Shown: piece after piece, positions 1 to 8,208 of the stretch
Numbering within the stretch: the stretch's first letter is position 1
How the letters are laid out: each line of letters begins with the position of its first letter
Assembly (NCBI GenBank): GCA_031272885.1
Contig: JAISSX010000039.1
Coordinates: forward strand, 1 to 64,000
DNA length: 64,000 nucleotides
From: Bifidobacteriaceae bacterium
Lineage (GTDB): Bacteria > Actinomycetota > Actinomycetes > Actinomycetales > WQXJ01
Reading direction: 5' to 3'
The notes under the pieces: model-generated
The model's input: the letters and a program-made list of their open reading frames with translations, nothing else
The model's database searches: none
What the model was told of the DNA's origin: nothing
Made by a program: the position numbers and the translations under genes

Positions 1-213
1 AAATGAGCCGGTCAAGTTCGGCTCGGCTCAATCGGGCCGGCCTAACTTCGGCGCCGCCGCGGGCGGCCAGGGTTTGGACCCCGCGCAGATCGGCGTGGGC
101 CCGCACGGTGCGGGCCAACGCCGATCTGCGCTGGGTCCAAACCATGGCCGCCGGCGGCGGCGCCGATGTTAGGCGGGCCGGATTGAGCCGAGCCGAACTT
201 GACCGGATCATTT
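1..213. repeat. imperfect fold-back palindrome at window edge
   Basis: Bases 1-106 are close to the reverse complement of 108-213, with the centre at about 107 and roughly 10 percent mismatches. For example GTTTGGACC at 72-80 mirrors GGTCCAAAC at 134-142. The right arm encodes conserved dehydrogenase sequence, whereas the left arm makes no sense in that protein family. The simplest reading is a fold-back artefact at a contig end. A genuine inverted duplication is possible but less likely. Confidence 0.8.
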
Positions 214-899
214 TCACCACCAGCGCCGGGGTGCATGGCGGCACTTTGAGCGAGTTTGCGCTGTTCGGGTTGTTCTGCGGCGCCAAGGGCTTACCTGGGT
301 TGACGGCCTTCAAGGCCGGCCGGCAGTGGACCGGACGCTGGCCCATGGCCCAAGTCTCGGAGTGGACCGTTCTGGTGGCGGGCCTGGGCGGCATCGGGCA
401 GGAACTGGCGGCCAAGCTGACCGCCTTGGGGGCGCGCGTCATCGGCGTCAGCCTGCGCGGCCGGCCGGTGCCGGGCGTGGAGCGGGTGTACGGGCCGGGC
501 GATCTGGTGACCGCCGCCGCCGGGGCGGACGCCATCGTCAGCACGCTGCCGGGCACCGAAGCCACGAATGGCCTGATCGGCGCGGACGTCCTAGCGGCGC
601 TGAAGCCTGGCGCCACGGTGGTGTCCGTGGGCCGCGGCACCGTGTTCGATGAACCGGCCCTGATCGCGGCCCTCAAGTCAGGCCAGGTCGGTTTCGCCGC
701 CCTGGACGTGTTTGCCGTGGAGCCGCTGCCGCCGGAATCGGAACTGTGGGATCTGCCTAACGTTGTGATGACGCCGCACACCGCCGCCAACAGCCCGCAC
801 GAACAGCGCCGCATCGCCGAACTGTTCGCCCGCAACGCCACCGCCCTCCTGGACGGCCGGCCTCTGGCCAACGTGGTGGACACGCTCCACTTCTACTAA
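3..899 (+). CDS. D-2-hydroxyacid dehydrogenase (5' end unreliable)
   Basis: NAD(P)-dependent D-isomer-specific 2-hydroxyacid dehydrogenase that interconverts 2-oxo acids and D-2-hydroxy acids in the cytosol. The open frame spans 298 codons, but only the part from about codon 36 onward looks like the family. It contains the segment LRWVQTMAAGG, the Rossmann turn GLGGIGQELA, the GRGTV motif with the substrate-binding Arg, the FAVEPLP motif with the catalytic-dyad Glu, and TPHTAAN with the catalytic His. The first ~35 codons lie in the left arm of the edge palindrome and are probably not real, so the true N-terminal catalytic domain is missing. The substrate cannot be told. It precedes a hairpin repeat and a TA pair, so an operon link to the ABC cluster at 2 kb is not shown. 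Confidence 0.85.
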   Translation: MSRSSSARLNRAGLTSAPPRAARVWTPRRSAWARTVRANADLRWVQTMAAGGGADVRRAGLSRAELDRIIFTTSAGVHGGTLSEFALFGLFCGAKGLPGLTAFKAGRQWTGRWPMAQVSEWTVLVAGLGGIGQELAAKLTALGARVIGVSLRGRPVPGVERVYGPGDLVTAAAGADAIVSTLPGTEATNGLIGADVLAALKPGATVVSVGRGTVFDEPALIAALKSGQVGFAALDVFAVEPLPPESELWDLPNVVMTPHTAANSPHEQRRIAELFARNATALLDGRPLANVVDTLHFY

Positions 900-938
900 T
901 CCCGCACCCGCCCGCCCCGCCTCCCCACGCCCACCTTT

Positions 939-1088
939 CCTCGCGAGAGGTCACTTTCCCGGCCCGAAAGGTCAATTCCGTTCTTGTCGTCCCGGACTTA
1001 ATCCGAGATCTCAACGCTCTGACCTGCGAAGATCCCGGATCAAGTCCGGGATGACAACGGCAAGGTGCGACGGAATTGACCTTTCGCG
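939..1088. repeat. hairpin repeat element, copy 1
   Basis: Non-coding palindromic element. The outer arms CGAAAGGTCAATTCCG (965-980) and its exact reverse complement (1071-1086) enclose an inner 28-bp arm at 984-1011 that pairs, with three mismatches, with the region ending near 1058. The left end carries CCTCGCGAGAGG (939-950). The same core (GCAGGTCAgAGCGTTG read on the minus strand) and ends recur near 33.9 kb and 36.1 kb. No ORF is present, so it resembles a REP or MITE-like element. Confidence 0.85.
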
Positions 1089-1113
1089 CAGATTGCGTTG
1101 CTAGTAACGTTGC

Positions 1114-1341
1114 ATGTACCATGAGCTCGTGGCGACTTCAACCGAGCGGGCGGCCGGGTTCAGACGGCGCATGGCTGAACGCGGCTACCGACAGTTACAA
1201 CTGTGGGTGCCTGACACTCGCCTGCTGGACAAGCGCACCAGCCTGGCGGCACAGGGCCGTGCCATCGCCGCCAACACGACCGACGAACAAGATGTCCTGG
1301 ATCTGATCGAGTCCTGGGATTCCACTCCTGGTTGGCAATGA
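1114..1341 (+). CDS. MazE-family antitoxin (DUF3018 type)
   Basis: Small 75-residue antitoxin expected to bind and neutralise the MazF-type toxin encoded directly downstream and to repress its own operon. The motif GYRQLQLWVPDTR (residues about 24-36) is the signature of the DUF3018 antitoxin group, followed by an acidic C-terminal tail that would wrap the toxin. The stop overlaps the toxin start as ATGA at 1338-1341, giving translational coupling. It starts at ATG 1114, with no clear Shine-Dalgarno but a TAGTAA box six bases upstream, so a leaderless message is possible. It lies immediately after hairpin repeat copy 1. Confidence 0.8.
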   Translation: MYHELVATSTERAAGFRRRMAERGYRQLQLWVPDTRLLDKRTSLAAQGRAIAANTTDEQDVLDLIESWDSTPGWQ

Positions 1342-1667
1342 AGCGCGGCGACATCCATACGGTGGCCGGCGGCTCCGGCTACGCGGGGAAACCCAGACCA
1401 GTGATCATCTACCAGAACATGGACATTGCCACCGAGTCCGTCATCCTCATCCCAGTCACGTCAAGCTACGTCGAGGCGCCCGACCTGCGCATCTACCTGC
1501 CGCCGGGCGGTGAGACCGGTCTGCGCCAACCCTCGTGGGCCATGTCCGAGAAGATCACGGCCGCGCCAAGATCCAAGGTGGGCCAGCGCTTGGGATCCTT
1601 GCCGCCCTCAATCCTGAGGGAGATCGACCAGGCCGTCCTGGTCGCCACCGGCATCGCCGGACCCTGA
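1338..1667 (+). CDS. MazF/PemK-family mRNA interferase toxin
   Basis: Type II toxin of 109 residues, a probable sequence-specific endoribonuclease. The family features are the start MKRGDIHTVAG (residues 1-11), KPRPVIIYQ with the conserved Arg and Pro (about 19-27), SVILIPVTS (about 35-43), the segment SWAMSEKITA containing the Ser-Glu-Lys-Ile run, and a C-terminal helix ILREIDQAVLVATGI. ATG at 1338 overlaps the antitoxin stop, and an in-frame TTG at 1332 is less likely. The length is normal and no truncation is seen, so the pair appears intact. Confidence 0.88.
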   Translation: MKRGDIHTVAGGSGYAGKPRPVIIYQNMDIATESVILIPVTSSYVEAPDLRIYLPPGGETGLRQPSWAMSEKITAAPRSKVGQRLGSLPPSILREIDQAVLVATGIAGP

Positions 1668-1982
1668 GCCGCCAAAGCAAGGCCGCGGGCCGCGAAAAGG
1701 GGGAGGCGTTTACAAATTAACCTTCGACCAAACCCGGCCATCCGGCTTGAGCTTGCCCGCCGCACCTGCCAGCCTCAAGGCTGTGAGTAACGCCATGCCG
1801 TTCAGCCAGCCGCCATCACCGCGCGGCCAAGCCGGCATGTGTACAGTCTGTCGAATGTGTTGCTGCCAGGCCTGACGCCGACACCCCAACACCCAGACCC
1901 CCGCTCCAAGCCATAACCGGCGCACCCGGCCTTGACCGGTGCGCCGCCCGGAGCCCCTAGACCATTCGACAAAGGAACCACC
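1668..1982. other. intergenic, no gene seen
   Basis: This 315-bp gap between the MazF toxin and the alpha/beta hydrolase has no convincing reading frame. A TACAGT hexamer at 1842-1847 could be a -10 box for the downstream cluster with a leader of about 130 nt, but no good -35 accompanies it. An AAAGGA ribosome site at 1974-1979 precedes the hydrolase start. Confidence 0.5.
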
Positions 1983-2894
1983 ATGACTGCCACACTTCCC
2001 ATCACCCGGCCCTACCTGGCCACCGAGTTCGACACCCTGTATGACGACGCCCTGGAACTGGGCATCAAGGGCCCCATCCCGCGGGTTCGCCGTTTCCGCT
2101 TGCTGCAGCAATCAGCCCTGGCCTGGCGCGAGCAACCATCAAAGGTGGTGGCCATCCACGGCGCCGCCTTGAACGCCCACGCCTGGGACGCCACCCTGCT
2201 GGCCTGGCCCACTCCAGCCCTGGCGCTGGACCTGCCGGGCCACGGCGAATCGGTTTGGCGCAGCGACGGCAACTATTCCCCCGCCACTTTGGCCCCCGAA
2301 GTGGCCGAAGCCATCGGCATTGCCAGCGCCCTGGGCCTAGCCACCCGCAAGGTCACCTTGGTGGGACATTCGCTGGGCGGCCTGGTGGCGCTGGAGATCG
2401 CCCGCCTGGCCCCCTACCTGGTTGACCACGTCATCCTGGTGGACATCCTGCCTCTGCCGCCGGGCGCGGCCAGCCAGGTGCGCCAGTTCCTGGACGGCCC
2501 GGCCGTGTTCGAGTCCCGTGAGGAGATTGCCGAACGGGCCCTTCGGTTCGGTTTCGGCGGCAGCCTTACCCGGCTGGAGCGCGGCATCTGGCACAACACC
2601 CGCGACCTGCCGGACGGCTCGGTGGCCTGGAAGCACCACCTGGGTTCCTTGGGCGGCAAGGCCCTGCCGGAAAGGGGCTTAGAAGAGGGGTGGGCCGCCA
2701 TCGCCGCCTTGGCGCAGCCAGTCGACCTGATCTGGGGCACCCGCGGGCTGATCGGCGCCCCGGCTCTGGCCCACTTCACGGCGCTGCGGCCCCAAGCCCG
2801 CGTGGTGCCCATCGACGCCGGCCACAACATCCATGAAGACGCACCGCTGGAGTTGGCGGCCGCCCTGGCCCGCCTGACCGACTCAACCAACTAG
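1983..2894 (+). CDS. alpha/beta hydrolase
   Basis: Cytosolic alpha/beta-hydrolase-fold enzyme of 303 residues. Visible motifs are the oxyanion region VVAIHGAALNAHAWD, LALDLPGHGES, the nucleophile elbow LVGHSLGG, and the catalytic His in DAGHNIHED near the C-terminus. An in-frame ATG 51 bases upstream exists, but ATG 1983 follows an AAAGGA ribosome site and is preferred. It is the first gene of a co-directional cluster with a peptide-type ABC importer. It may cleave the imported substrate (ester, amide or lactone), but that is inference from position only. Confidence 0.85.
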   Translation: MTATLPITRPYLATEFDTLYDDALELGIKGPIPRVRRFRLLQQSALAWREQPSKVVAIHGAALNAHAWDATLLAWPTPALALDLPGHGESVWRSDGNYSPATLAPEVAEAIGIASALGLATRKVTLVGHSLGGLVALEIARLAPYLVDHVILVDILPLPPGAASQVRQFLDGPAVFESREEIAERALRFGFGGSLTRLERGIWHNTRDLPDGSVAWKHHLGSLGGKALPERGLEEGWAAIAALAQPVDLIWGTRGLIGAPALAHFTALRPQARVVPIDAGHNIHEDAPLELAAALARLTDSTN

Positions 2895-2922
2895 CTGAGA
2901 GCAACGAAAGGACCCACCCACC

Positions 2923-4647
2923 ATGAGCGACACCACTCCTCCCCCGGACAAGGACGGCTCGGTCGACCCGACCCTGGCCGGCCGCGCCCCCAAAGCCAAG
3001 TCAAAGACCGGACCCATCATCGCCGTCGTAGTAGCGGTTGTGGTGGTGGCGGCCGCCGCTTTCGGCATCTACAAGGCGGTGGGCGGCAAGAAGGATGACG
3101 CCAACATCACCAGCGGCTTGTCCGCGAGTGCCACCAGCGACACGGCTACCACCACCGACACGGTTACCACCACCGAAACCACCGCAGCCGCCGATGAGGC
3201 CACCGACGCCGAAACGGTCGAGGCCGCCGGTCCCGTCAGCGGCACCGATGATGCCGCCACCGTGGTGATTGGCCTGTCGTTGGAGCCCACCAACCTGGAT
3301 GTGCGCAATGCCGCCGATGCCGCCCTCACCCAAGCCTTCCTGGATAACGTCTACGAAGGGCTGGTTTCCCGGGGGGCGGACGGCAACCCCGTGCCCAAGC
3401 TGGCCAGCGAGTGGACCATTTCCGATGACGCTCTCACCTACACGTTCACCATCCCGGATGGGCGCGCCTTCTCCAACGGCGACGCCTTGACGGCAGACGA
3501 TGTCGCGTGGTCACTGAACGACGTCATCGACAACGGCTACGTGGGGGCTGACACCTTGGCGAAGGTGGCCAGTGTCGAGGCGGCAGACGCCAACACGCTG
3601 GTCATCACCCTGTCGGAGCCCTACCCGGACCTGTTGTGGGCGCTGGGCGGCCGCGGCGGCCTGGTGCTGGATCAAGACGCCACCAATGACCTGAGTTCCA
3701 GCGCCATCGGCTCGGGCCCGTTCCTGTTCCAGGAATGGAAGCAGGGCGATTCGATCACGCTGGTGCGCAACGACAACTATTGGGGCACGCCGGCCGGTGT
3801 GCAGAGCGTGGTGTTGCGCTACATCACCGACAGTAATGCCCAGTTGAACGCCTTCAACGCGGGTGACGTAGACGTCCTAGCGCCGATCTCGAACGACCTG
3901 GTGTCCCAGATTGCGGTCGATGGCGCGGAGACGTTTGTGGCCGAGGCCTCCGACAAGTTTGTGCTGGCCTTCAACAATGCGGCCGAACCGTTAAACCAGC
4001 TTGAGGTGCGTCAAGCCATCCGCTACGCCATTGACCATCCGGCTGTAGTGACGGCCCGTGGCGGCGTGGACCGTGAACTGGGCGGCCCGATTGCCCCGAC
4101 CGATCCTGGCTACGAAGATCTGACCAGCCTGTATCCGCATGACGTGGACAAGGCGAAGGAACTGCTGGCCGCGGCCGGTTACGCGGATGGCCTGGAACTG
4201 ACCCTGACCATTCCGTCGTTCTACGGCAACGTGCTGCCTGACGTGCTCACGTCGCAACTGGCCGAAGCCGGCATCACGTTGACGGTCGAGTCGGTTGAGT
4301 TCGCCGCCTGGTTGGAGGACGTCTACACCAACCACGACTATCAACTGTCGATCGTTGACCACGCCGAGGCGCGAGACTTCGGCAACTGGGCCAACCCGGA
4401 CTATTACTTCGGCTACGACAACGCCGAGGTCCAGTCGCTCTACGCCCAGGCGATTGTGGCCGCCAGCGCCGAAGAGGAGGCCGAACTGTTGGCCCAGGCC
4501 GCCCGGATCGTCTCTGAGGAAGCAGCGGCCGATTGGCTGGTCAACTTCCGCCAGTCGATCGCGGTGTGGCCCGGCATCAGCGGCTTCCCGCAGTCCCAGA
4601 TCAACTCCTACCTGCCCTTGGCGGGCTTGGCTGTCGCCGCCCAATAG
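2923..4647 (+). CDS. ABC transporter substrate-binding protein, family 5 (Dpp/Opp type)
   Basis: Extracytoplasmic receptor of 574 residues for an oligopeptide/nickel-type importer. The N-terminus is unusual: about 29 charged and Pro-rich residues, then one hydrophobic segment (GPIIAVVVAVVVVAAAAFGIY, about 30-50), then a Thr/Ala-rich linker to about 105, then the SBP_bac_5 domain (IGLSLEPTNLDVRNA, LDNVYEGLV, FTIPDGRAFSNGD, IGSGPFLFQEW, AIRYAIDH). There is no lipobox Cys, so it is predicted to be membrane-anchored by the helix rather than a lipoprotein. GAAAGGA at 2906-2912 is the ribosome site. Permeases and ATPases follow at once. Confidence 0.92.
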   Translation: MSDTTPPPDKDGSVDPTLAGRAPKAKSKTGPIIAVVVAVVVVAAAAFGIYKAVGGKKDDANITSGLSASATSDTATTTDTVTTTETTAAADEATDAETVEAAGPVSGTDDAATVVIGLSLEPTNLDVRNAADAALTQAFLDNVYEGLVSRGADGNPVPKLASEWTISDDALTYTFTIPDGRAFSNGDALTADDVAWSLNDVIDNGYVGADTLAKVASVEAADANTLVITLSEPYPDLLWALGGRGGLVLDQDATNDLSSSAIGSGPFLFQEWKQGDSITLVRNDNYWGTPAGVQSVVLRYITDSNAQLNAFNAGDVDVLAPISNDLVSQIAVDGAETFVAEASDKFVLAFNNAAEPLNQLEVRQAIRYAIDHPAVVTARGGVDRELGGPIAPTDPGYEDLTSLYPHDVDKAKELLAAAGYADGLELTLTIPSFYGNVLPDVLTSQLAEAGITLTVESVEFAAWLEDVYTNHDYQLSIVDHAEARDFGNWANPDYYFGYDNAEVQSLYAQAIVAASAEEEAELLAQAARIVSEEAAADWLVNFRQSIAVWPGISGFPQSQINSYLPLAGLAVAAQ

Positions 4648-4692
4648 CGGGCAGCGCAACTAGCCCCGAGAGAGTAGAGCTACAACCTCAAG

Positions 4693-5655
4693 ATGACCCA
4701 ATACGTCCTGCGCCGCGTCGCCCTGTTTGTGCTGGGGCTCGTGCTGACATCGGCTTTGGTGTTCGCGCTGTTGCGTGTGCTCCCTGGCGACGCGGCGCAG
4801 GTCATGGGTGGGGTCAAGGCCACACCGGAACGGTTGGACCAGATCAGGGCCGCCTACGGCCTGGACCGGTCCCTGCCGGCCCAATACGGTTCCTGGTTGG
4901 CCGGCCTGCTGCACGGCGACCTGGGCCAGTCGCTCATCACCGGGGTACCGATCAAGGACGAGATCACCCAGAAGTTCGCTCTGACCTTGCCCCTGGCCGG
5001 GTTGTCACTGCTGTTTTCCCTGTTGATTGGCGTGCCGCTGGGTATCGCCTCGGCCGTCTACTACGACACCAAACTGGGCGGTTTCGCCTCCGCCGTGGCC
5101 CAGGGCCTGGCCGCCATCCCGATTGTCTGGGCCGGCCTGCTGCTGATCATCCTGCTGGGCAAGGGGGCCGGGCTGCTGGAGCTGTTGCCCAGCCAGGGCT
5201 TCCCAAGAACCGGTTGGTCCGAGCCCGGCCGGGCCTTCGCTTCCCTGATCCTGCCCGCCCTAGCGGTGGGCATCGTGGAGGGGGCCGTCATTTTGCGCTT
5301 CGTCCGGTCCGCCCTGCTGGAGGCCCGCGGCCAGGATCACGTCCGCACCGCCGCCGCCCTCGGTCTGACCCGGCGCCAGGCGTTGATCCGGCGCGGCCTG
5401 CCCGGCGCCGGCCCGGCCATCCTCTCCGTGGTGGCCCTGCAGGCCGCCTCGTTGATTGTGGGCGTGGTGGTGGTGGAGGCCCTGTTCGCGCTGCCCGGCA
5501 TGGGTTCCATGCTGGTCACCGACGTGGGCAACCGCGACCTGATCAAGGTCCAGTCAACGGTGTTGGTGCTGGTGGGTCTGGTCTTGCTGATCGGCCTGCT
5601 GGTGGACATTGCCTCCCGTCTGATCGATCCAAGGCAAAGGCGGGCCGGCGAATGA
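4693..5655 (+). CDS. peptide-type ABC transporter permease (DppB-like)
   Basis: Inner-membrane permease of 320 residues with about six membrane segments, starting with the typical MTQYVLRRVALFVLGL. It has the DppB signature RVLPGDAA followed by YGLDRSLPAQYGSWLAGLLHGDLGQS. The cytoplasmic EAA-type loop (ALLEARGQDHVRTAAALGL, about 209-227) contacts the ATPases. The stop overlaps the next start (ATGA at 5652-5655). With the neighbouring genes it makes a complete type I importer. Confidence 0.93.
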   Translation: MTQYVLRRVALFVLGLVLTSALVFALLRVLPGDAAQVMGGVKATPERLDQIRAAYGLDRSLPAQYGSWLAGLLHGDLGQSLITGVPIKDEITQKFALTLPLAGLSLLFSLLIGVPLGIASAVYYDTKLGGFASAVAQGLAAIPIVWAGLLLIILLGKGAGLLELLPSQGFPRTGWSEPGRAFASLILPALAVGIVEGAVILRFVRSALLEARGQDHVRTAAALGLTRRQALIRRGLPGAGPAILSVVALQAASLIVGVVVVEALFALPGMGSMLVTDVGNRDLIKVQSTVLVLVGLVLLIGLLVDIASRLIDPRQRRAGE

Positions 5656-6530
5656 GACGCATCGGTGAAGTGTTGCGCGAAGTGTGGCGCCGCCCCCGCG
5701 GCGCCTTCGGCCTGGTCGTGGTGGCCTTGGTGCTGCTGGTGGCGGCCGTCTCGCTGGTCTGGCTGCCGCACCCGTTGTTGCAGTCCAACCCGGCCGAACG
5801 CTGGTCCGGCCCGTCGCTGTCCCACCCGCTGGGCCAGGACGGCATCGGCCGCGACACCTTGACCTGGCTGATGGTGGGGACCCAGGCCACCGTCAAGGTG
5901 GTGGTGGGCTCCACCGTAGTAGCCGCCCTGGTGGGCCTGCCGCTGGGTGCCGCCACCGCCTTGCTGCACGCCCGCGTGGCGGAACCTCTGATAGTGGTGG
6001 TGGACATACTGATCGCCTTCCCCACCTTGCTGCTGGCCATGGTCTTGGCGGCACCGTTCGGCGGGTCGCTGGGCACGGTGATCTTGGCGGTGGGCTTCGC
6101 CAGTGGCATCACCATCTCCCGCATCACCCGGCCCGAGATCCGCAAGGTGGCGAAGGCGGACTACCTACTGGCCTCGCGGGCCGCCGGGGCCGGGGCGGTA
6201 CGCCGCCTGGTGGGCCACATCTTGCCCAACGTGGCGCCCATCGCCCTGGTGCAACTGTCGATCGTGGCCGCGGTGTCCATCCTGGCCGAGGCCGGCCTGA
6301 CCTACCTTGGCTACGGCGCCCCCAACGGCATGCCCTCTTGGGGCCGGTCCCTATCGGATTCCCAGGCCAGCCTGCAGGTGGCGCCGCTGGCCGTGGTTTG
6401 GCCGGGGTTGGCCATCGGCCTCACGGTGCTGGCCCTGAACCTGCTGGGTGACGCCTTGCGTGAGGCCACCGACCCGCGCCTGCGCCGCACCCGCCAACCG
6501 GCCGCGGGGGTGATCACCGGTGTCGCTTGA
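5652..6530 (+). CDS. peptide-type ABC transporter permease (DppC-like)
   Basis: Second permease subunit, 292 residues, starting MRRIGEVLREVWRRPRGAFG with a membrane segment just after. The DppC signature SHPLGQDGIGRDTLTWLMVGTQ is present at about 55-76, and the EAA loop KVAKADYLLASRAAGAGAVRRLVGHILPN at about 165-195. ATG 5652 overlaps the stop of the upstream permease, and its own stop lies inside the next gene, whose GTG start is at 6520. This is tight translational coupling. Confidence 0.92.
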   Translation: MRRIGEVLREVWRRPRGAFGLVVVALVLLVAAVSLVWLPHPLLQSNPAERWSGPSLSHPLGQDGIGRDTLTWLMVGTQATVKVVVGSTVVAALVGLPLGAATALLHARVAEPLIVVVDILIAFPTLLLAMVLAAPFGGSLGTVILAVGFASGITISRITRPEIRKVAKADYLLASRAAGAGAVRRLVGHILPNVAPIALVQLSIVAAVSILAEAGLTYLGYGAPNGMPSWGRSLSDSQASLQVAPLAVVWPGLAIGLTVLALNLLGDALREATDPRLRRTRQPAAGVITGVA

Positions 6531-7350
6531 GGTCAACGACCTGACCATCGCCTTCGGTGACCAGGTAGTGGTGGACCACATCGGTTTCGAGGTGCCCGAT
6601 GGCGCCCGCGTGGGGATTATCGGCCAGTCCGGTTCCGGCAAGTCGCTCACCACTTTGGCCGTGCTGGGTTTGACGCCGCGCAGCGCCCGGGTGACCGGCT
6701 CGATCCGCTGGAACGGCCGCGAATTGGTGGGCCTGGCGGACAAGGTGTTGGCCGGCATCCGCGGCCGGACCATCGGCACGGTGTTCCAGGACCCGATGAC
6801 AGCCCTTGACCCGGTGCGGACCATCGGCAAACAGGTCACGGACGCCCTGCGCAACCACTACGACCTGTCCAAAGCGGAGTTGCGGGAAAGGGCCATCCGG
6901 GCGCTTGACCAGGTCAAACTGGAGGACCCGGAGTCGTTCCTGGGCCGCTACCCGCACCAGTTGTCCGGCGGCCAGCGGCAACGCATCGCCATCGCCCAGG
7001 CGTTGATTGCCGGGCCGCGCCTGATCCTGGCGGACGAGCCCACCACGGCCCTTGATGTGACCGTACAGGCCGGGGTGTTGCAGGTGTTCAACGAGTTGGT
7101 GACCGGGCTGGGCTCATCGCTGCTGTTCGTCACGCACGACATTTCGCTGCTGCCGCTGGTGGCCGAACAGGCGCTGGTGATGGAGGCCGGCCGGATCGTG
7201 GAACGCGGACCGGTGCATCAGTTGATCGACCGGCCGCAGGACCCGGTCACAGTTGGCCTGATCGAGGCGGCCCTGGCCACGGCCTGGGTTGACGGCCCGG
7301 GTGAAGGCGAGCGGGCGCCATCGGGCACAGGGGCGGAGGTGCGGGTATGA
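6520..7350 (+). CDS. ABC transporter ATP-binding protein (DppD-like)
   Basis: ATPase of 276 residues that powers the importer. Walker A GQSGSGKS (about 35-42), Q-loop [12 protein letters not shown] signature LSGGQRQR, Walker [12 protein letters not shown] and H-loop VTHD are all intact. The GTG start at 6520 lies inside the end of the upstream permease gene. A C-terminal oligopeptide/dipeptide-transporter extension is present (about 235-276). ATGA overlap at 7347 couples it to the second ATPase. Confidence 0.93.
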   Translation: MSLEVNDLTIAFGDQVVVDHIGFEVPDGARVGIIGQSGSGKSLTTLAVLGLTPRSARVTGSIRWNGRELVGLADKVLAGIRGRTIGTVFQDPMTALDPVRTIGKQVTDALRNHYDLSKAELRERAIRALDQVKLEDPESFLGRYPHQLSGGQRQRIAIAQALIAGPRLILADEPTTALDVTVQAGVLQVFNELVTGLGSSLLFVTHDISLLPLVAEQALVMEAGRIVERGPVHQLIDRPQDPVTVGLIEAALATAWVDGPGEGERAPSGTGAEVRV

Positions 7351-8153
7351 ATCCACTGTTGGAGGGGCACGGCGTCAGCCGGGACTTCCCGCTGCCGCGC
7401 ACCCGGCTGTTCGGCCGGCCACCGGTCAAGCACGCCGTGATCGACGCGGACATTGCCCTGGAAGAGGGGCATACGCACGCCATCATCGGTGAATCGGGCT
7501 CCGGCAAGTCCACCCTGATTCGCATCCTGTTGGGCCTGGATTTCCCCACCGCCGGCCAGGTGGTGTTCGATGGCGCCCCGGTGCGGGCCGGCAGCCGGGC
7601 GGCCCGGGCGGAGGCGACCTTGCGGCTGCGGCGCCAGACCGGCATCGTGCTGCAGGACCCGTACGCTTCGCTGGACCCGCGCTGGCCGGTAGGCAGGATC
7701 ATCGCCGAACCGCTGCGGGCCCTACGCCTGCCGGGTGACCACCACGCGCTGGTGGAGGAAGTACTGGACAAGGTGGGCCTGCACCGTTGGCGGGCGCAAC
7801 AGTATCCGCACGAACTGTCCGGCGGGCAACGCCAACGGGTGGCGCTGGCGCGCGCCATCGTGCACCGGCCGCGGCTGCTGGTGGGTGACGAGCCGCTGTC
7901 CGCCCTTGACGTGACCATCCGGGCGCAGATCCTGGAACTGCTGGTCAACCTGGCGGCACAAGACGGCATGGGCATGGTGTTGGTGTCGCATGACATTGGC
8001 CTGGTGCAGCACTGTGCCAACTATGTGTGGGTGATGAACGCCGGGCGGATCGTGGAACACGGCCCCACCGCCCAGGTGCTGCTGGCGCCCGCCCACCCGT
8101 ACACGCGCGGCCTGGTGGCCGCCGTCCCCAGACTCGCCCGTTCCGGCACGTGA
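7347..8153 (+). CDS. ABC transporter ATP-binding protein (DppF-like)
   Basis: Second ATPase of the importer, 268 residues. Walker A GESGSGKS (about 49-56), Q-loop VLQDPYASLDP (about 97-107), ABC signature ELSGGQRQR (about 155-163), Walker B LLVGDEPLSALD and H-loop VSHD are present. The C-terminal motif HPYTRGLVAAVP is typical of DppF/OppF partners. It closes the transporter part of the cluster, and a 55-bp gap separates it from the AhpD-like gene. Confidence 0.93.
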   Translation: MNPLLEGHGVSRDFPLPRTRLFGRPPVKHAVIDADIALEEGHTHAIIGESGSGKSTLIRILLGLDFPTAGQVVFDGAPVRAGSRAARAEATLRLRRQTGIVLQDPYASLDPRWPVGRIIAEPLRALRLPGDHHALVEEVLDKVGLHRWRAQQYPHELSGGQRQRVALARAIVHRPRLLVGDEPLSALDVTIRAQILELLVNLAAQDGMGMVLVSHDIGLVQHCANYVWVMNAGRIVEHGPTAQVLLAPAHPYTRGLVAAVPRLARSGT

Positions 8154-8208
8154 CCGGGCGCTGCAGTACCGAACACCACGAACACCAAATGAAGAAAGGA
8201 ACACCATC

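Noticed and set aside
4533-5651. long upstream extension of the DppC-like frame
   Set aside because: The extension overlaps the DppB-like gene in another frame and has shadow composition; ATG 5652 in ATGA overlap is the natural start.
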